The position numbers and the translations under genes are program-made. Below are positions 1-8,890 of a stretch of DNA of 64,000 bases, piece after piece. Source of the DNA: an uncultured Eubacteriales bacterium. Lineage in GTDB: Bacteria > Bacillota > Clostridia > Christensenellales > CAG-138. The number at the start of each line of letters is the position of its first letter. The first letter of the stretch is position 1. The notes beneath the pieces were generated by a model, which was not told the DNA's origin, did no database searches, and saw only the letters and a program-made list of their open reading frames with translations. The DNA lies in NCBI GenBank assembly GCA_900544555.1, contig UQWD01000005.1, positions 60,462-124,461 on the forward strand, written 5' to 3'.

Positions 1-71
1 CTTTTGAGTTTTCTGCGGAACCGTTGAATCTCGAAGGGCGTGTTAGTTATTTACTATTTGGACAAACAAAT

Positions 72-97
72 AAAATGCGGCGCATTCGCCGCATTTT
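72..97. terminator. Bidirectional hairpin terminator after spoIIQ-like gene
   Basis: An 11-bp perfect stem (AAAATGCGGCG / CGCCGCATTTT) with a 4-nt loop lies 25 bp beyond the stop codon of the minus-strand M23 gene. A-rich and T-rich flanks on both sides let it work as an intrinsic terminator in either direction. Confidence 0.8.
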
Positions 98-122
98 AAT
101 AACGTAACAATTAGAGCTAAAA

Positions 123-875
123 TTATCCTTCTGTTGAAACCTTAGGGATTAAAACGTAATTCACCGGGTTTTTCGGCTTGCCATTCACATGGAACTCAAA
201 ATGCAGGTGGCTCTTGTCACCGCATTCGCTTACAGCCGTATCGCCGATAAAGCCGATTACGTCGCGCGCGTTCACCTTCTGCCCTTCTTTTACAGGCGGA
301 TCTTTCTTCAAATTGGCATAAACGCTCGTTTGCCCGTTTGTATGCTCAATCGTAATCATCACGCCCAGCGCCCCGTCGAGCGTTACGCTTTTCACTTTAC
401 CGCCAAGTACGGCGCGCACTTGAGTATCCTGCTTGGCGGCAATATCGATCCCGGGGTGCGTCATCCATTGATTCAGCGTTCGCGAGTAAGTCAGCTCATC
501 AATAGCAAACGCCCATATAATCTCGCCGTCAACGGGCGCCGGAGCCTTTTGGGTTGTTTGCTTAGGCGTAGTATCGGGTTTCGGCGCGGGCGTAAAATCG
601 GGGATCGGGCTGGCCGAAGGGGTCGGGCTGGGGGACGGTACGGGCGAGGGCCTATTAGCGGAACCTATCGTCTCGTCTCCCGAGTTTGACGCGGGCTGCT
701 CGGGAGTGGGTTCCGGGTTAGCGGACTCGCCGCCCACAAACGCAAACGCAGCGGCAACGCCGACAAGCGCCAGGCAGGTAAACAACACCAGGTACAAGCC
801 TTTCTCTTTTAAAAACGCTGCGAATCGCAGCTTCTGATCATGAAACTTCTGTTTCCATCCATCCATCTTTTCCAT
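123..875 (-). CDS. spoIIQ: SpoIIQ-like M23 metallopeptidase-fold protein
   Basis: A 250-residue membrane-anchored LytM/M23 protein. Residues 27-48 form one transmembrane helix, 50-115 a Pro/Thr/Ser-rich linker, and about 120-245 an M23 domain. The zinc ligands are intact: H140 and D144 in HPGID, and H223 and H225 in HLHFEF. In Clostridia, SpoIIQ is the forespore membrane partner of SpoIIIAH at engulfment and usually keeps these ligands, unlike the Bacillus protein. The ATG at 875 is chosen because GAGGTG sits 6 nt before it; a GTG at 884 overlaps that Shine-Dalgarno. The gene stands alone on the minus strand. The SpoIIQ name rests on architecture (short cytosolic tail, one helix, linker, C-terminal LytM), so a general cell-wall M23 endopeptidase remains possible. 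Confidence 0.7.
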   Translation of the reverse strand: MEKMDGWKQKFHDQKLRFAAFLKEKGLYLVLFTCLALVGVAAAFAFVGGESANPEPTPEQPASNSGDETIGSANRPSPVPSPSPTPSASPIPDFTPAPKPDTTPKQTTQKAPAPVDGEIIWAFAIDELTYSRTLNQWMTHPGIDIAAKQDTQVRAVLGGKVKSVTLDGALGVMITIEHTNGQTSVYANLKKDPPVKEGQKVNARDVIGFIGDTAVSECGDKSHLHFEFHVNGKPKNPVNYVLIPKVSTEG

Positions 876-1227
876 GGTCATCACCTCAAAAATATTATGG
901 ACAGAAATGAATAATTCATACCTGCGTCCACAAATACATGAAATATTCGCAGCCTATAACACCTCATGGGAGCTTTTTAAAGCCGCCGTTCTTAAAAGGA
1001 TAAGCATGACGGCGGCGCATGAGCGACAAATTGCGGCAAGCCTTAACCGTCAACGGCACTATCCTTATAGCGCTCTTCTTCAATGCAAATCCTTGTAATC
1101 ATTTACCGAATTTACTAAGTCTTTTGCCTAAACATATCACATCTTTTTTCAAGCTTTTTTCCCTAACGACGGTTTTATTTGTTATAATAGCATAGGCGGG
1201 CTATAACCCGCAGAAGGAGTGAAACCG
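876..1227. other. Intergenic region between divergent genes
   Basis: About 350 bp between the minus-strand M23 gene and the DUF1385 operon. It should hold the promoter of the former, but no convincing forespore-sigma match was found. Apart from the TATAAT promoter near 1185 and a small hairpin (GCGGG / CCCGC) just before the Shine-Dalgarno at 1213, I see no gene in it. Confidence 0.5.
1159..1188 (+). promoter_or_regulatory. Probable sigma-A promoter of DUF1385-prmC block
   Basis: A perfect TATAAT -10 lies at 1183-1188, about 40 bp before the start codon. The -35 region at 17-18 bp spacing (TTCCCT/TCCCTA) is poor, so the assignment rests on the -10 and its position. Confidence 0.5.
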
Positions 1228-2241
1228 ATGAAGAAATGCAGCGTTGGCGGCCAGGCTGTTTTGGAAGGCGTTATGATGAAGTCGCCTGACGCCATTGCCA
1301 TGGCGGTCCGGCGTTCAAACGGTGAAATTGTAACCGATTATAAGCTAAGTAAATCCAAGGCGCAGAAGGGTACGTTTTGGGGCCTCCCAATCGTAAGGGG
1401 CGTGGTTTCTTTCGTTGAATCCCTATCTACCGGAATGAAAACGCTTACCCGTTCGGCGGAGCTGTTTGGAGAGGAAATCGAAGAGGAACCGTCAAAATTT
1501 GAAAAATGGCTAGAGAGGAAATTCGGCAAATCGGCGGAAAAAGTAATTATGGGGTTTGCCGTATTCATAGCGATATTGCTCAGCGTGGGCTTATTTATAC
1601 TTCTGCCCACTTTTTTAAGCGACCTGATTTTTTCCGGCACGGCCGCCGCGCCCATTTGGAGGAGTTTGGCGGCGGGTGGTTTCCGGCTTTTGATATTTGT
1701 CGGCTATATTATAGTCTGTTCGCAGGCCAAGGATGTGAGCAGGGTTTTTATGTACCACGGCGCGGAGCATAAAACCATCGCCTGTTACGAAGCCGATGAG
1801 GAGCTCACGCCCGAAAACGCCGTTAAGCATTCCAGGCTGCACCCGCGATGCGGCACCAATTACCTGTTCCTGGTTATGGCTGTATCCATACTGTTTTTTG
1901 CGGCGATAGGATGGAGCGAGAATAAGCTCATCTTATTCGGCACGCGCATCCTGTTTTTGCCGCTGGTTGCCGGGCTGTCCTATGAGGTTCTTAAGCTTGC
2001 GGCCAAAAGCGATAATATCCTGTGCCGCATCGTGCGCGCGCCCGGCATGGGGCTGCAATACCTGACGACAAAAGAGCCTACTTTAGATATGATCGAGGTG
2101 GCTATCACATCCTTTCGGCTGGCTATGGACGGCCCTGGCCCGGCTGGAGATCAGGCGCAAACCATTGAACCTGGCGCTCAAGCCCCTGATGATGGTAATG
2201 CCCGCGAGCAGGAGGCTGCCGCGCAATCTTTACCGGCATGA
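1228..2241 (+). CDS. DUF1385 family membrane protein
   Basis: A 337-residue polytopic membrane protein of the DUF1385 (YqhQ-like) family, whose biochemical role is not established. The N-terminal signature CSVGGQAVLEGVMM is clear. Four or more hydrophobic segments follow (about 110-135, 150-170, 208-228, 233-255), with conserved HGAEHKTI and HPRCGTNYLF loops between them. The last 40 residues are a polar Ala/Pro/Gln-rich tail. The start is ATG 1228 with AAGGAGTG 7 nt upstream; an in-frame GTG at 1219 lies inside that ribosome site. The stop overlaps the prmC start as ATGA, so the two are probably translationally coupled. In many Clostridia this gene precedes prmC and prfA, as here. Confidence 0.9.
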   Translation: MKKCSVGGQAVLEGVMMKSPDAIAMAVRRSNGEIVTDYKLSKSKAQKGTFWGLPIVRGVVSFVESLSTGMKTLTRSAELFGEEIEEEPSKFEKWLERKFGKSAEKVIMGFAVFIAILLSVGLFILLPTFLSDLIFSGTAAAPIWRSLAAGGFRLLIFVGYIIVCSQAKDVSRVFMYHGAEHKTIACYEADEELTPENAVKHSRLHPRCGTNYLFLVMAVSILFFAAIGWSENKLILFGTRILFLPLVAGLSYEVLKLAAKSDNILCRIVRAPGMGLQYLTTKEPTLDMIEVAITSFRLAMDGPGPAGDQAQTIEPGAQAPDDGNAREQEAAAQSLPA

Positions 2242-3059
2242 TACGCATGACCATCGGCGAGGCGCTTAATACCGTTACCCGCATGCTTAAACCCGTAGCG
2301 GCAACGAGCGCCGCGTTTGAAGCGCGCCAGATCTTATGCCATACGCTAAACGTTGACGTTTCCTGGCTTTTAGCGCATACTTTGGAACTATTCCCCGGGA
2401 AATATCAGGATCGCCTTACATTGTTCGTCAATGATAGGCTGTCGGGTAAGCCGCTTCAGTACATACTGGGCCAGTGGGAATTCATGGGCCTCCCGTTTTA
2501 TGTGCGCGAGGGGGTTCTGATTCCCCGGCAGGATACTGAAACGCTGGCGGAGCGCGCAATTTCCCATATTAGGGAGCGAAAAATGCGTACCGTTTTGGAT
2601 ATGTGCTGCGGCTCAGGCTGCATTGGCGTAGCCCTTGCGCGTTATACCGGCGTACGCGTTACGCTATCGGACGTTAGCGCGATATGCGTACAAACCGCTG
2701 GGCAAAACGCTCAATTAAATAGGGTGGAAGCGATATTGCGGCTCGGGGATCTGTTCGGCCCAATAAAGAATGACCGGTTTGATCTTATCGTTGCCAACCC
2801 GCCGTATATCCCGTCGGCGGATATCCCCACGCTTCAGCCGGAGGTGCGGCGGGAGCCGGCGTCGGCGCTTTGCGGCGGGGAAGACGGCCTGGATTTTTAC
2901 AGGCGAATAGCGCAATCCTATGCCGGCCACCTGAACCCCGGCGGTATGCTGATGCTTGAGTTTGGCATAAATCAATCGGCCGCGCTGATGGATTTATTTC
3001 CGGGCTGCCATATATACAGGGATTTGTGCGGTATTGAGCGCGTGCTGGAAGCCGGCTGA
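2238..3059 (+). CDS. prmC: Peptide chain release factor methyltransferase PrmC
   Basis: A 273-residue N5-glutamine methyltransferase that modifies the GGQ glutamine of release factors. An N-terminal helical domain (1-80) is followed by a Rossmann fold. The SAM-binding loop reads LDMCCGSGCIGVAL (about residues 119-132) and the glutamine-binding NPPY motif is in VANPPYIPSADI (about 184-195). Length matches the family. The ATG overlaps the preceding stop by 4 nt and prfA, the substrate gene, lies 1.8 kb downstream in the same direction. The CapA-like gene that separates them is an unusual insertion in this block. Confidence 0.96.
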   Translation: MIRMTIGEALNTVTRMLKPVAATSAAFEARQILCHTLNVDVSWLLAHTLELFPGKYQDRLTLFVNDRLSGKPLQYILGQWEFMGLPFYVREGVLIPRQDTETLAERAISHIRERKMRTVLDMCCGSGCIGVALARYTGVRVTLSDVSAICVQTAGQNAQLNRVEAILRLGDLFGPIKNDRFDLIVANPPYIPSADIPTLQPEVRREPASALCGGEDGLDFYRRIAQSYAGHLNPGGMLMLEFGINQSAALMDLFPGCHIYRDLCGIERVLEAG

Positions 3060-3121
3060 CAAAAGCGCTTGAGCATGCCCGCTTTAGCGCAGTATATTTA
3101 ATTTGCCTCAGGGAGGTTATT

Positions 3122-4424
3122 ATGGCAATCAAACGCGCGGCGTTAATCTCGTTCGTCTTAATCGCGTCTTTTTTTGTGCGCTTGCAGGTTCCCCCCGCTT
3201 CCCCCCGGCGAGGCCGCTGACGCGACTCCCTTCATGCCGCAGTATAAGGATCTCGAGCCCGCCGCCACTTATGTTTCGGTTACTACGCCTTCCCCGGCCC
3301 CTTCCCCGTCTGTCGAAACGGTTACCATAGGCGCTGTTGGGGATATTATGCTGATGACGACGCAGATAGCCAACGCAAAAACCGGCGAGGGCTACGATTT
3401 TTCACGCAGCTTCAGCCATGTTCAGGGACTGTTTAAGTCGGTGGATATCATGTGCGCAAATCTGGAGCTTCCGCTTGCGGGCAAGCAGGCCGGTTATACG
3501 CAGCCAAGGCCTGAGGCGCCCGAGCCGAGCGAGGATAACCCGCTGCCGGAAAGGCCGTTTCAGACCTTCAACGGACCGGACGAGCTTGCGGCTAACCTAT
3601 TCGGCGCCGGAATGGACGTGTTGTGCACGGCCAACAACCACAGCCTGGACAGAGGTTCGGCCGGGCTGTACCGGACGGTCGGCGTGCTGCGGGAAGCGGG
3701 CGTATTGCAGACAGGAACCTATCTGTCCGAACAGGATCGGGCGCAGCCGCGCATCATTGACGTTAACGGCATGAGAATCGGCTTTCTCGCATACACTTCA
3801 AGCCTTAATAAGCGTGATTTTGAACTTTCGCGCGAGGAGCGCGGGTATGCCGTAGGCAGGCTCAATGATTTTGAGGTTATACAAGAAGAGATAAACATGT
3901 ACCGTAAGGCGGGCGCCGAATTTATCGTGGTATTCGCGCACTGGGGAACGGAAAAAAGCCATTCGCCCGACGGCAGCCAGTTAAGCCTGGCAGCCGCGCT
4001 CGCTGCAGCGGGCGCGGACGCCATTATCGGATCGCACCCTCATGTGGTTCAACCGATTCAATGGATTGAGGCTGAAAGGGGAGGAACACGGCTAAACGTG
4101 CCGGTCGTATATTCGCTTGGCAATTTTATCTCCAATATGAACGGCTTCGCCCTAAACTGCGGGCTGTACGTTCAGCTTACAATCTCGCGCTCCGAGCGCG
4201 GAAGGCCCGTGGTTACAGACGTCGGCTACCTTCCGCTATATTGTTTCAAGCAAAAGGCCGGGGGCGCGACGGTACATCAGGCCCTGCCATGTTATCAGGA
4301 TATGTCAGGCTACGCCGGCGCGCTTAACCGGGATACGCTACTTGAAGCGGCGAAGGCAAGAGAGCTGGTTATCGGCGTTTTGGGCAGGCAAAGCGCCCGG
4401 GTGCTGGATGAATCCGGCGGATGA
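3122..4424 (+). CDS. CapA-like metallophosphatase lipoprotein, frameshifted
   Basis: A CapA/PgsA-type protein (metallophosphatase-like fold, associated with poly-gamma-glutamate capsules), interrupted by a one-base shift. The ATG at 3122 has GGAGG 7 nt upstream and encodes MAIKRAALISFVLIASFF, a signal peptide that soon hits a stop. The body is in the next frame, readable from about 3174 to 4424. Removing one T from the seven-T run at 3169-3175 joins them as LIASFLCACR, giving a signal peptide with lipobox L-C-A-C. The body has the family motifs: GAVGDIML, CANLELPLAG, CTANNHSLDRG, VFAHWGTE, IIGSHPHVVQ and YSLGNFISN. A Pro/Ser-rich linker links anchor and domain. The shift may be a sequencing error, a real lesion, or slippage control. 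It sits between prmC and prfA. Confidence 0.85.
3169..3175 (+). other. Frameshift site: seven-T homopolymer in capA signal peptide
   Basis: Seven consecutive T residues. With six, the signal-peptide frame starting at 3122 runs straight into the CapA body through a lipobox cysteine; with seven it terminates at a TGA near 3219. The codon use and motifs on either side leave little doubt that both halves belong to one gene. Confidence 0.8.
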
Positions 4425-4460
4425 TGTTATAATACAATGGCCGCGTATAAACGCGCGCGC

Positions 4461-4657
4461 CAGGCTGTCAAAAAACCCAGGGGTTTGGGAGCCGCGCCCC
4501 TGTAGGCTTTCAACCGAATCTGACGACTATGCGTCAGGGTTAGAAATGTCTTACGCAGCAAGCGTTTTTCTGCGCGGAGCGCTCAGAGCGCCAAAGGTGC
4601 AAACGCCCCCGGGTTAACTCGTAAAACGCGGCGCAGCCAATTTTCCGGCACGCTGAA
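4461..4657. repeat. Structured dispersed repeat, copy A
   Basis: A 197-bp element with a second copy at 37629-37824. Shared blocks, in the same order, include ggctttcaaccgaatctga, tgcgtcag, acgcagcaag/gcgcagcaag, cggagcgct, gttaactcg and ggcgcagcca. Internal inverted repeats (AGGGG / CCCCT near 4479-4501, CTGACG / CGTCAG near 4520-4537) suggest a folded RNA or DNA. The ends are roughly inverted: CAGGCTGTCAAAAA on the left, and the complement of the right end begins TTCAGCGTGCCGGAAAA. No transposase is encoded. It fills most of the 444-bp gap between the CapA-like gene and prfA. Confidence 0.8.
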
Positions 4658-4868
4658 GCAGCGCGTGATACTTAAATTTGGCTTTGCCGAATATGATATG
4701 GCTAAGCTTGCGTTCATAAAAACCAGCCCCCGCTGCTGATAGGACTCAGCGTTAAGGCTTTCCGTTCGCGCGCGTGTGGGCCGTTTTGCGAAAAACCTTA
4801 ATCGGCATTAATGAAGGATATAACAGGCAGTTCGTATATATTGCGCTTAATATGGAGGAGACGGAACG

Positions 4869-5939
4869 ATGCTGGATAAATTAAAAGGGATAAAAAACCG
4901 GTACAACGAGCTGGGAGAATGGCTCAGCCTTCCTGAATCCATACAGGATCAGGCTGCGTGGCGGAAGGCGGCTAAAGAGCACGCGCAGCTTGGCGAAATC
5001 GTATCTGTATACGATGAGTACCTTGCGGCTTGTTCGGCATTGAAGGATTGCGAATCAATGCTTCACGGCGAACCGGATGAGGAGATGCGCCAGCTTGTAC
5101 ATGCCGAGCTCGGCGAGCTTGAAGCAAAAACGGCCAAGCTGGAGGAGGAGCTTAAACTATCGCTTCTGCCCAAAGATCCCAACGACGATAAAAACGTTAT
5201 TATCGAAATCAGGGCCGGAACCGGCGGCGACGAGGCGGCGTTATTCGGCGCGGATCTTCTGCGCATGTACCAGCGCTACGCTGAACGCCACGGCTGCCGC
5301 ACTGAACTGTTATCCGCCAACCTGACCGAGATTGGCGGAGTTAAAGAGGTTATCGTAAGCCTGTCCGGGCGCGGCGTATACAGCCAGATGAAATATGAAA
5401 GCGGCGTTCACCGCGTTCAGCGCGTGCCGGAAACCGAGTCTCAGGGCCGTATCCATACCAGCGCCGCCACAGTCGCCGTTCTGCCCGAGGTCGACGATGT
5501 GGAGGTTGAAATCAACGCGAGTGATCTTCAAATCGATACGTACCGCAGCGGCGGCGCGGGCGGCCAGCACGTGAACAAAACCGAAAGCGCAATCCGCATC
5601 ACGCATCTGCCCACCGGGCTTGTGGTGCAATGCCAGGATGAACGGAGCCAGCTCAAGAATAAAGAACGGGCCATGCGTGTGCTCAAATCCCGCCTGTACG
5701 AGCTGTACCAGCAGCGCCAGGAACAGCAGGAGGCTTCCGCACGCAGGAATCAGGTCGGTTCCGGGGACAGGAGCGAACGGATACGCACCTATAATTTCCC
5801 GCAGGGCAGGGTTACCGATCACCGAATAAACATGACGCTCTACCGGCTTGAAAGCTTTCTCGACGGCGATATGGACGAAATGATACAGGCCCTGGTACTG
5901 GCTGAGAGAATGGCTCACCTTACTTCTAAGGAGGCTTAG
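4869..5939 (+). CDS. prfA: Peptide chain release factor 1
   Basis: A 356-residue class I release factor (RF1) that reads UAA and UAG stop codons. The catalytic GGQ is in GGAGGQHVNKTESAIRI (about residues 227-243). The codon-recognition tripeptide is PET in RVPETESQGR, a variant of the RF1 P-x-T motif, which separates it from RF2 (SPF). An N-terminal helical domain covers residues 1-105. The start has GGAGGAG 9 nt upstream. ywlC follows 7 bp after the stop, with its own Shine-Dalgarno inside the prfA end. PrmC, encoded upstream, is its modifying enzyme. Confidence 0.97.
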   Translation: MLDKLKGIKNRYNELGEWLSLPESIQDQAAWRKAAKEHAQLGEIVSVYDEYLAACSALKDCESMLHGEPDEEMRQLVHAELGELEAKTAKLEEELKLSLLPKDPNDDKNVIIEIRAGTGGDEAALFGADLLRMYQRYAERHGCRTELLSANLTEIGGVKEVIVSLSGRGVYSQMKYESGVHRVQRVPETESQGRIHTSAATVAVLPEVDDVEVEINASDLQIDTYRSGGAGGQHVNKTESAIRITHLPTGLVVQCQDERSQLKNKERAMRVLKSRLYELYQQRQEQQEASARRNQVGSGDRSERIRTYNFPQGRVTDHRINMTLYRLESFLDGDMDEMIQALVLAERMAHLTSKEA

Positions 5940-5946
5940 TCTGCAG

Positions 5947-6981
5947 ATGAAGACCCAGGTGCTGAGCGCCATAACGCAGAAGGAAAACGGCGTACGCTCC
6001 GCCGCCCGCATAATTGAAAGCGGGGGGCTCGTGGCGTTTCCAACGGAAACCGTATACGGGCTTGGCGCTAATGGGTTGGACGGGCAGGCTGTAGCGCGCA
6101 TATTTGAAGCCAAGGGCCGGCCAATGGATAACCCTTTAATACTGCATATCGCAAAAAAAAGCGACGTTAAGCGGCTATGGTCGCGCGTGCCGCCTGAGGC
6201 GCACCAGCTTATGGATGCGTTTTGGCCCGGGCCTTTAACGCTCGTTTTCATCAAGAATGATTGTGTGCCGCAGGAGGTCACCGCTGACCTTGATACCGTA
6301 GGCGTCCGTATGCCGGCGAATAAAACCGCCCTAGCGCTTATTCGCGCGGCTCAAAGGCCCATAGCCGCGCCCAGCGCCAACCTGTCCGGCAGGCCGAGCC
6401 CCACCTGCGCCGCGCATGTTTTAGAGGATATGGACGGCCGCATCGACTTAATACTCGACGGCGGCCCCTGCGCTGTGGGAGTGGAATCCACCGTCCTCTC
6501 GCTGGTCGGGCAGCCAGCCATACTGCGGCCCGGCGGAGTCACGCGGGAAATGCTTGAAGCCGTTATAGGCCCGGTTGATATCGCAAAAGCGGTTTTACAG
6601 CCCCTTGGCGAGCGGGAGGCCGCCGCGTCGCCCGGCATGAAGTACCGCCATTATGCGCCTGAAGCCGAGGTAATCATCGCTCAAGGCGGCCCGCGGCAGG
6701 CCGCCGCGAAAATATGCCGCGCATACGACGAGGCGATCACGTCTAATATCCGCCCTGTTATTTTTGCAACCATACAAACTCACTCTTTTTATAGGGACAG
6801 AAACTATGTTATAATAGGCGACAGAAACGCGCCTGAAACTTTATGCGCCAACTTGTTCGGCGCTTTAAGGGATCACTCTGCCGGCGCGGATATTATCCTT
6901 ACGGAGGCCCTGCCGGAGGACGCGATGGGGCTGGCATATATGAACCGATTGCTGCGCGCGTCCGGTTTCCATACTATTTAA
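5947..6981 (+). CDS. ywlC: L-threonylcarbamoyladenylate synthase (Sua5/YwlC)
   Basis: A 344-residue two-domain Sua5-type enzyme that makes threonylcarbamoyl-AMP from threonine, bicarbonate and ATP for the t6A modification of ANN-decoding tRNAs. Residues 10-205 are the YrdC domain, with FPTETVYGLGANG, KGRPMDNPLILHI and APSANLSGRPSPT as typical nucleotide and threonine binding motifs. The C-terminal Sua5 domain (about 225-344), starting after SPGMKYRHYAPEAEV, distinguishes it from single-domain TsaC. AAGGAGG overlaps the end of prfA, 12 nt before the ATG. It is one gene of the prmC-prfA-ywlC-ywlE-rpiB-upp series. Confidence 0.96.
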   Translation: MKTQVLSAITQKENGVRSAARIIESGGLVAFPTETVYGLGANGLDGQAVARIFEAKGRPMDNPLILHIAKKSDVKRLWSRVPPEAHQLMDAFWPGPLTLVFIKNDCVPQEVTADLDTVGVRMPANKTALALIRAAQRPIAAPSANLSGRPSPTCAAHVLEDMDGRIDLILDGGPCAVGVESTVLSLVGQPAILRPGGVTREMLEAVIGPVDIAKAVLQPLGEREAAASPGMKYRHYAPEAEVIIAQGGPRQAAAKICRAYDEAITSNIRPVIFATIQTHSFYRDRNYVIIGDRNAPETLCANLFGALRDHSAGADIILTEALPEDAMGLAYMNRLLRASGFHTI

Positions 6982-6993
6982 AGGAGGTTCGTT

Positions 6994-7479
6994 TTGAATA
7001 CCGTACTGTTCGTATGCACCGGAAACAGCTGCCGAAGCCCGATGGCCGAGGCCATTTTCGATGAATTGATTGACGATCACCCACGGCTGAAAACCCAATT
7101 CCGCTCCGAATCGGCAGGGACGCTGGCTTTCGACGGCGCGGATATGACGGAAATGGCGCAAAATGCGCTGGAAAGCATCGGCGTCCATCCCGCCCGCCAT
7201 CGTTCCCGCCAGATTACGGAGGATATGGCGCGGGAGGCGTACCTGATCCTTACAATGGAATCCCAGCACCTCGACGAGCTGGAGGCCATATGTCCGGCGG
7301 CCGCCGAAAAAGCTCATACGCTCAAGGGCTATGTTTCGAATGTAGAGGGCTATCCCGGCGACAGCGAATATGACATTGAAGATCCATACCGGCAGCCGTT
7401 TGACGTTTATCGCGAGGCGGCTGAGGAAATAAGGCTTTATATCGCCAAGCTGCTGGACAAACTTGAAAAAACCGTTTAG
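6994..7479 (+). CDS. ywlE: Low-molecular-weight protein phosphatase YwlE-like
   Basis: A 161-residue low-molecular-weight phosphatase. The P-loop CTGNSCRS (CX5R) is at residues 7-14 and the general-acid region is EDPYRQPFDVYREA near residue 130. In Bacillus the gene at this chromosomal position encodes the arginine phosphatase YwlE; Thr in the second P-loop position (C-T-G-N) agrees with YwlE rather than with tyrosine phosphatases, which usually have Leu or Ile there. The start codon is TTG, with AAGGAGG 6 nt upstream, placed directly on the ywlC stop. Confidence 0.9.
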   Translation: MNTVLFVCTGNSCRSPMAEAIFDELIDDHPRLKTQFRSESAGTLAFDGADMTEMAQNALESIGVHPARHRSRQITEDMAREAYLILTMESQHLDELEAICPAAAEKAHTLKGYVSNVEGYPGDSEYDIEDPYRQPFDVYREAAEEIRLYIAKLLDKLEKTV

Positions 7480-7663
7480 CGGTTTGTTTATATCCTGTGA
7501 GTGTATCCGCGCAGCAGTATATGAACGCATGCGGGCTTAACATATTATGTATGAAACCTAGGCTCCCGATACAAATTTGGGCCAAGGCGCCGATAACTTT
7601 GAACATATTTAAGCCGTCAGGCTTTAATAATGCGACATTTTAAATAAGGAGCGCGTTTTTAAT

Positions 7664-8137
7664 ATGCGGATTGCTGTTGTTGCGGATCACGGCGGATTTT
7701 CTTATAAGGATGAAATTGTTAAGCTCATCGATAAGCTGGGGCATACGGCGATAGATCTTGGCTGCGGCTGCGGCGAGCCGGTAGATTACCCGGATTACGC
7801 CTTCCCGGTTTGCGAGGCGCTCGCGCGCGGAGAATATGACCGCGCGGTGCTCATATGCGGCACAGGCATTGGAATGAGCATTTGTGCTAATAAAGTAAAG
7901 GGCGTAAGGTGCGCACTCTGTTCAGATGCGGTTTCCGCGCGCTTAACCCGCGAGCATAACAACGCAAACGCCCTGGCTATGGGCGCGCGGATTATTGGAA
8001 TAGAAACCGCCAAAGCTATTACCGAAGCTTGGTTGGCCACGGAATATTCCAACGCCGCGCGACATACGGTCCGTATTGATAAAATAACCGGCTATGAAAT
8101 GCGCGCTGATTCTCAGCCTTTTAAACTCGGGCTTTAA
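7664..8137 (+). CDS. rpiB: Ribose 5-phosphate isomerase B
   Basis: A 157-residue RpiB/LacAB-family isomerase that interconverts ribose 5-phosphate and ribulose 5-phosphate. The N-terminal VADHGGFSYKDEI binds substrate phosphate. The catalytic cysteine and anion hole are in ICGTGIGMSICANKVKGVRCALC (about residues 63-85), and REHNNANALAMGARI is also conserved. Length is normal. AAGGAG precedes the ATG by about 11 nt. A 184-bp spacer separates it from ywlE, so it may have its own promoter; none is obvious. Confidence 0.96.
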   Translation: MRIAVVADHGGFSYKDEIVKLIDKLGHTAIDLGCGCGEPVDYPDYAFPVCEALARGEYDRAVLICGTGIGMSICANKVKGVRCALCSDAVSARLTREHNNANALAMGARIIGIETAKAITEAWLATEYSNAARHTVRIDKITGYEMRADSQPFKLGL

Positions 8138-8260
8138 GCTTCAATATGAGGCTTCTTTAAAAAGCCGAGCTTAAATCTGAGATCGCGTATACAGGCGTTT
8201 ATTATATATGCCTGAAACGCCGTGCGAATCAAACCCGGATTGGAAAGGAGCAGCCCTGTC

Positions 8261-8890
8261 ATGTCCAGGCTAATCGTTATTGAGCATCCGCTCGTTCAGC
8301 ATAAACTAACGTTTTTGCGCGATAAGAATACCGGCTCCAAGGAGTTTCGCGAGCTGGTTTGCGAGCTGGCGACCCTTTTAGCTTATGAGGCCACCAGGGA
8401 TCTTACGCTTGAGGAAGCGACGGTGGAAACGCCGGTTGCGCTGGCGCATACAAAAGTGCTTTCTGGAAAAAAGCTAGGCATTGTCCCGATACTCCGCGCC
8501 GGACTTGGAATGGTTGACGGCATGATGAGCCTTATACCCGCCGCCCGGATCGGGCATGTGGGACTATATCGCGACCCGGAAACCCTCAGCCCTGTAGATT
8601 ATTACTGCAAACTGCCCGCCGACGTGAGCGACAGGGATATAATAATTGTCGATCCCATGCTGGCCACAGGCGGTTCGGCTGTTGAGGCAGTCCGCATCAT
8701 CAAAGCCGCGGGGTGCAGGAGTATCAAGCTTGTTTGCCTGATCGCGGCCCCTGAAGGCGTTAAAGCCGTGCAATCCGCCTGCGATGACGTGGATATTTTC
8801 GTAGCCGCCGTGGACGAACGCCTCAACGAACACGGTTATATCGTTCCTGGGCTTGGAGATGCGGGCGATCGGCTTTTCGGCACGAAATAA
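8261..8890 (+). CDS. upp: Uracil phosphoribosyltransferase
   Basis: A 209-residue uracil phosphoribosyltransferase that converts uracil and PRPP to UMP in pyrimidine salvage. The PRPP-binding loop is VDPMLATGGSAVEAV (about residues 127-141), the uracil-binding C-terminal segment is YIVPGLGDAGDRLFGT, and PILRAGLGMVDGM is conserved. The ATG at 8261 is taken because AAAGGAG lies 10 nt upstream and the protein then begins as in orthologs; a GTG at 8222 is in frame but has no ribosome site. It follows rpiB as in Bacillus, although glyA is absent between them. Confidence 0.97.
   Translation: MSRLIVIEHPLVQHKLTFLRDKNTGSKEFRELVCELATLLAYEATRDLTLEEATVETPVALAHTKVLSGKKLGIVPILRAGLGMVDGMMSLIPAARIGHVGLYRDPETLSPVDYYCKLPADVSDRDIIIVDPMLATGGSAVEAVRIIKAAGCRSIKLVCLIAAPEGVKAVQSACDDVDIFVAAVDERLNEHGYIVPGLGDAGDRLFGTK

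Noticed and set aside
904..1098. Small open frame between spoIIQ-like gene and DUF1385
   Set aside because: No ribosome site and no plausible product; it overlaps the expected promoter region of the minus-strand gene.
4342..4617. Open frames across the structured repeat near 4.5 kb, and the comparable ones at 37.65-38.1 kb
   Set aside because: They cross palindromes, have no ribosome site and their proteins do not match between the two copies; the DNA is repeated, not the reading frame.
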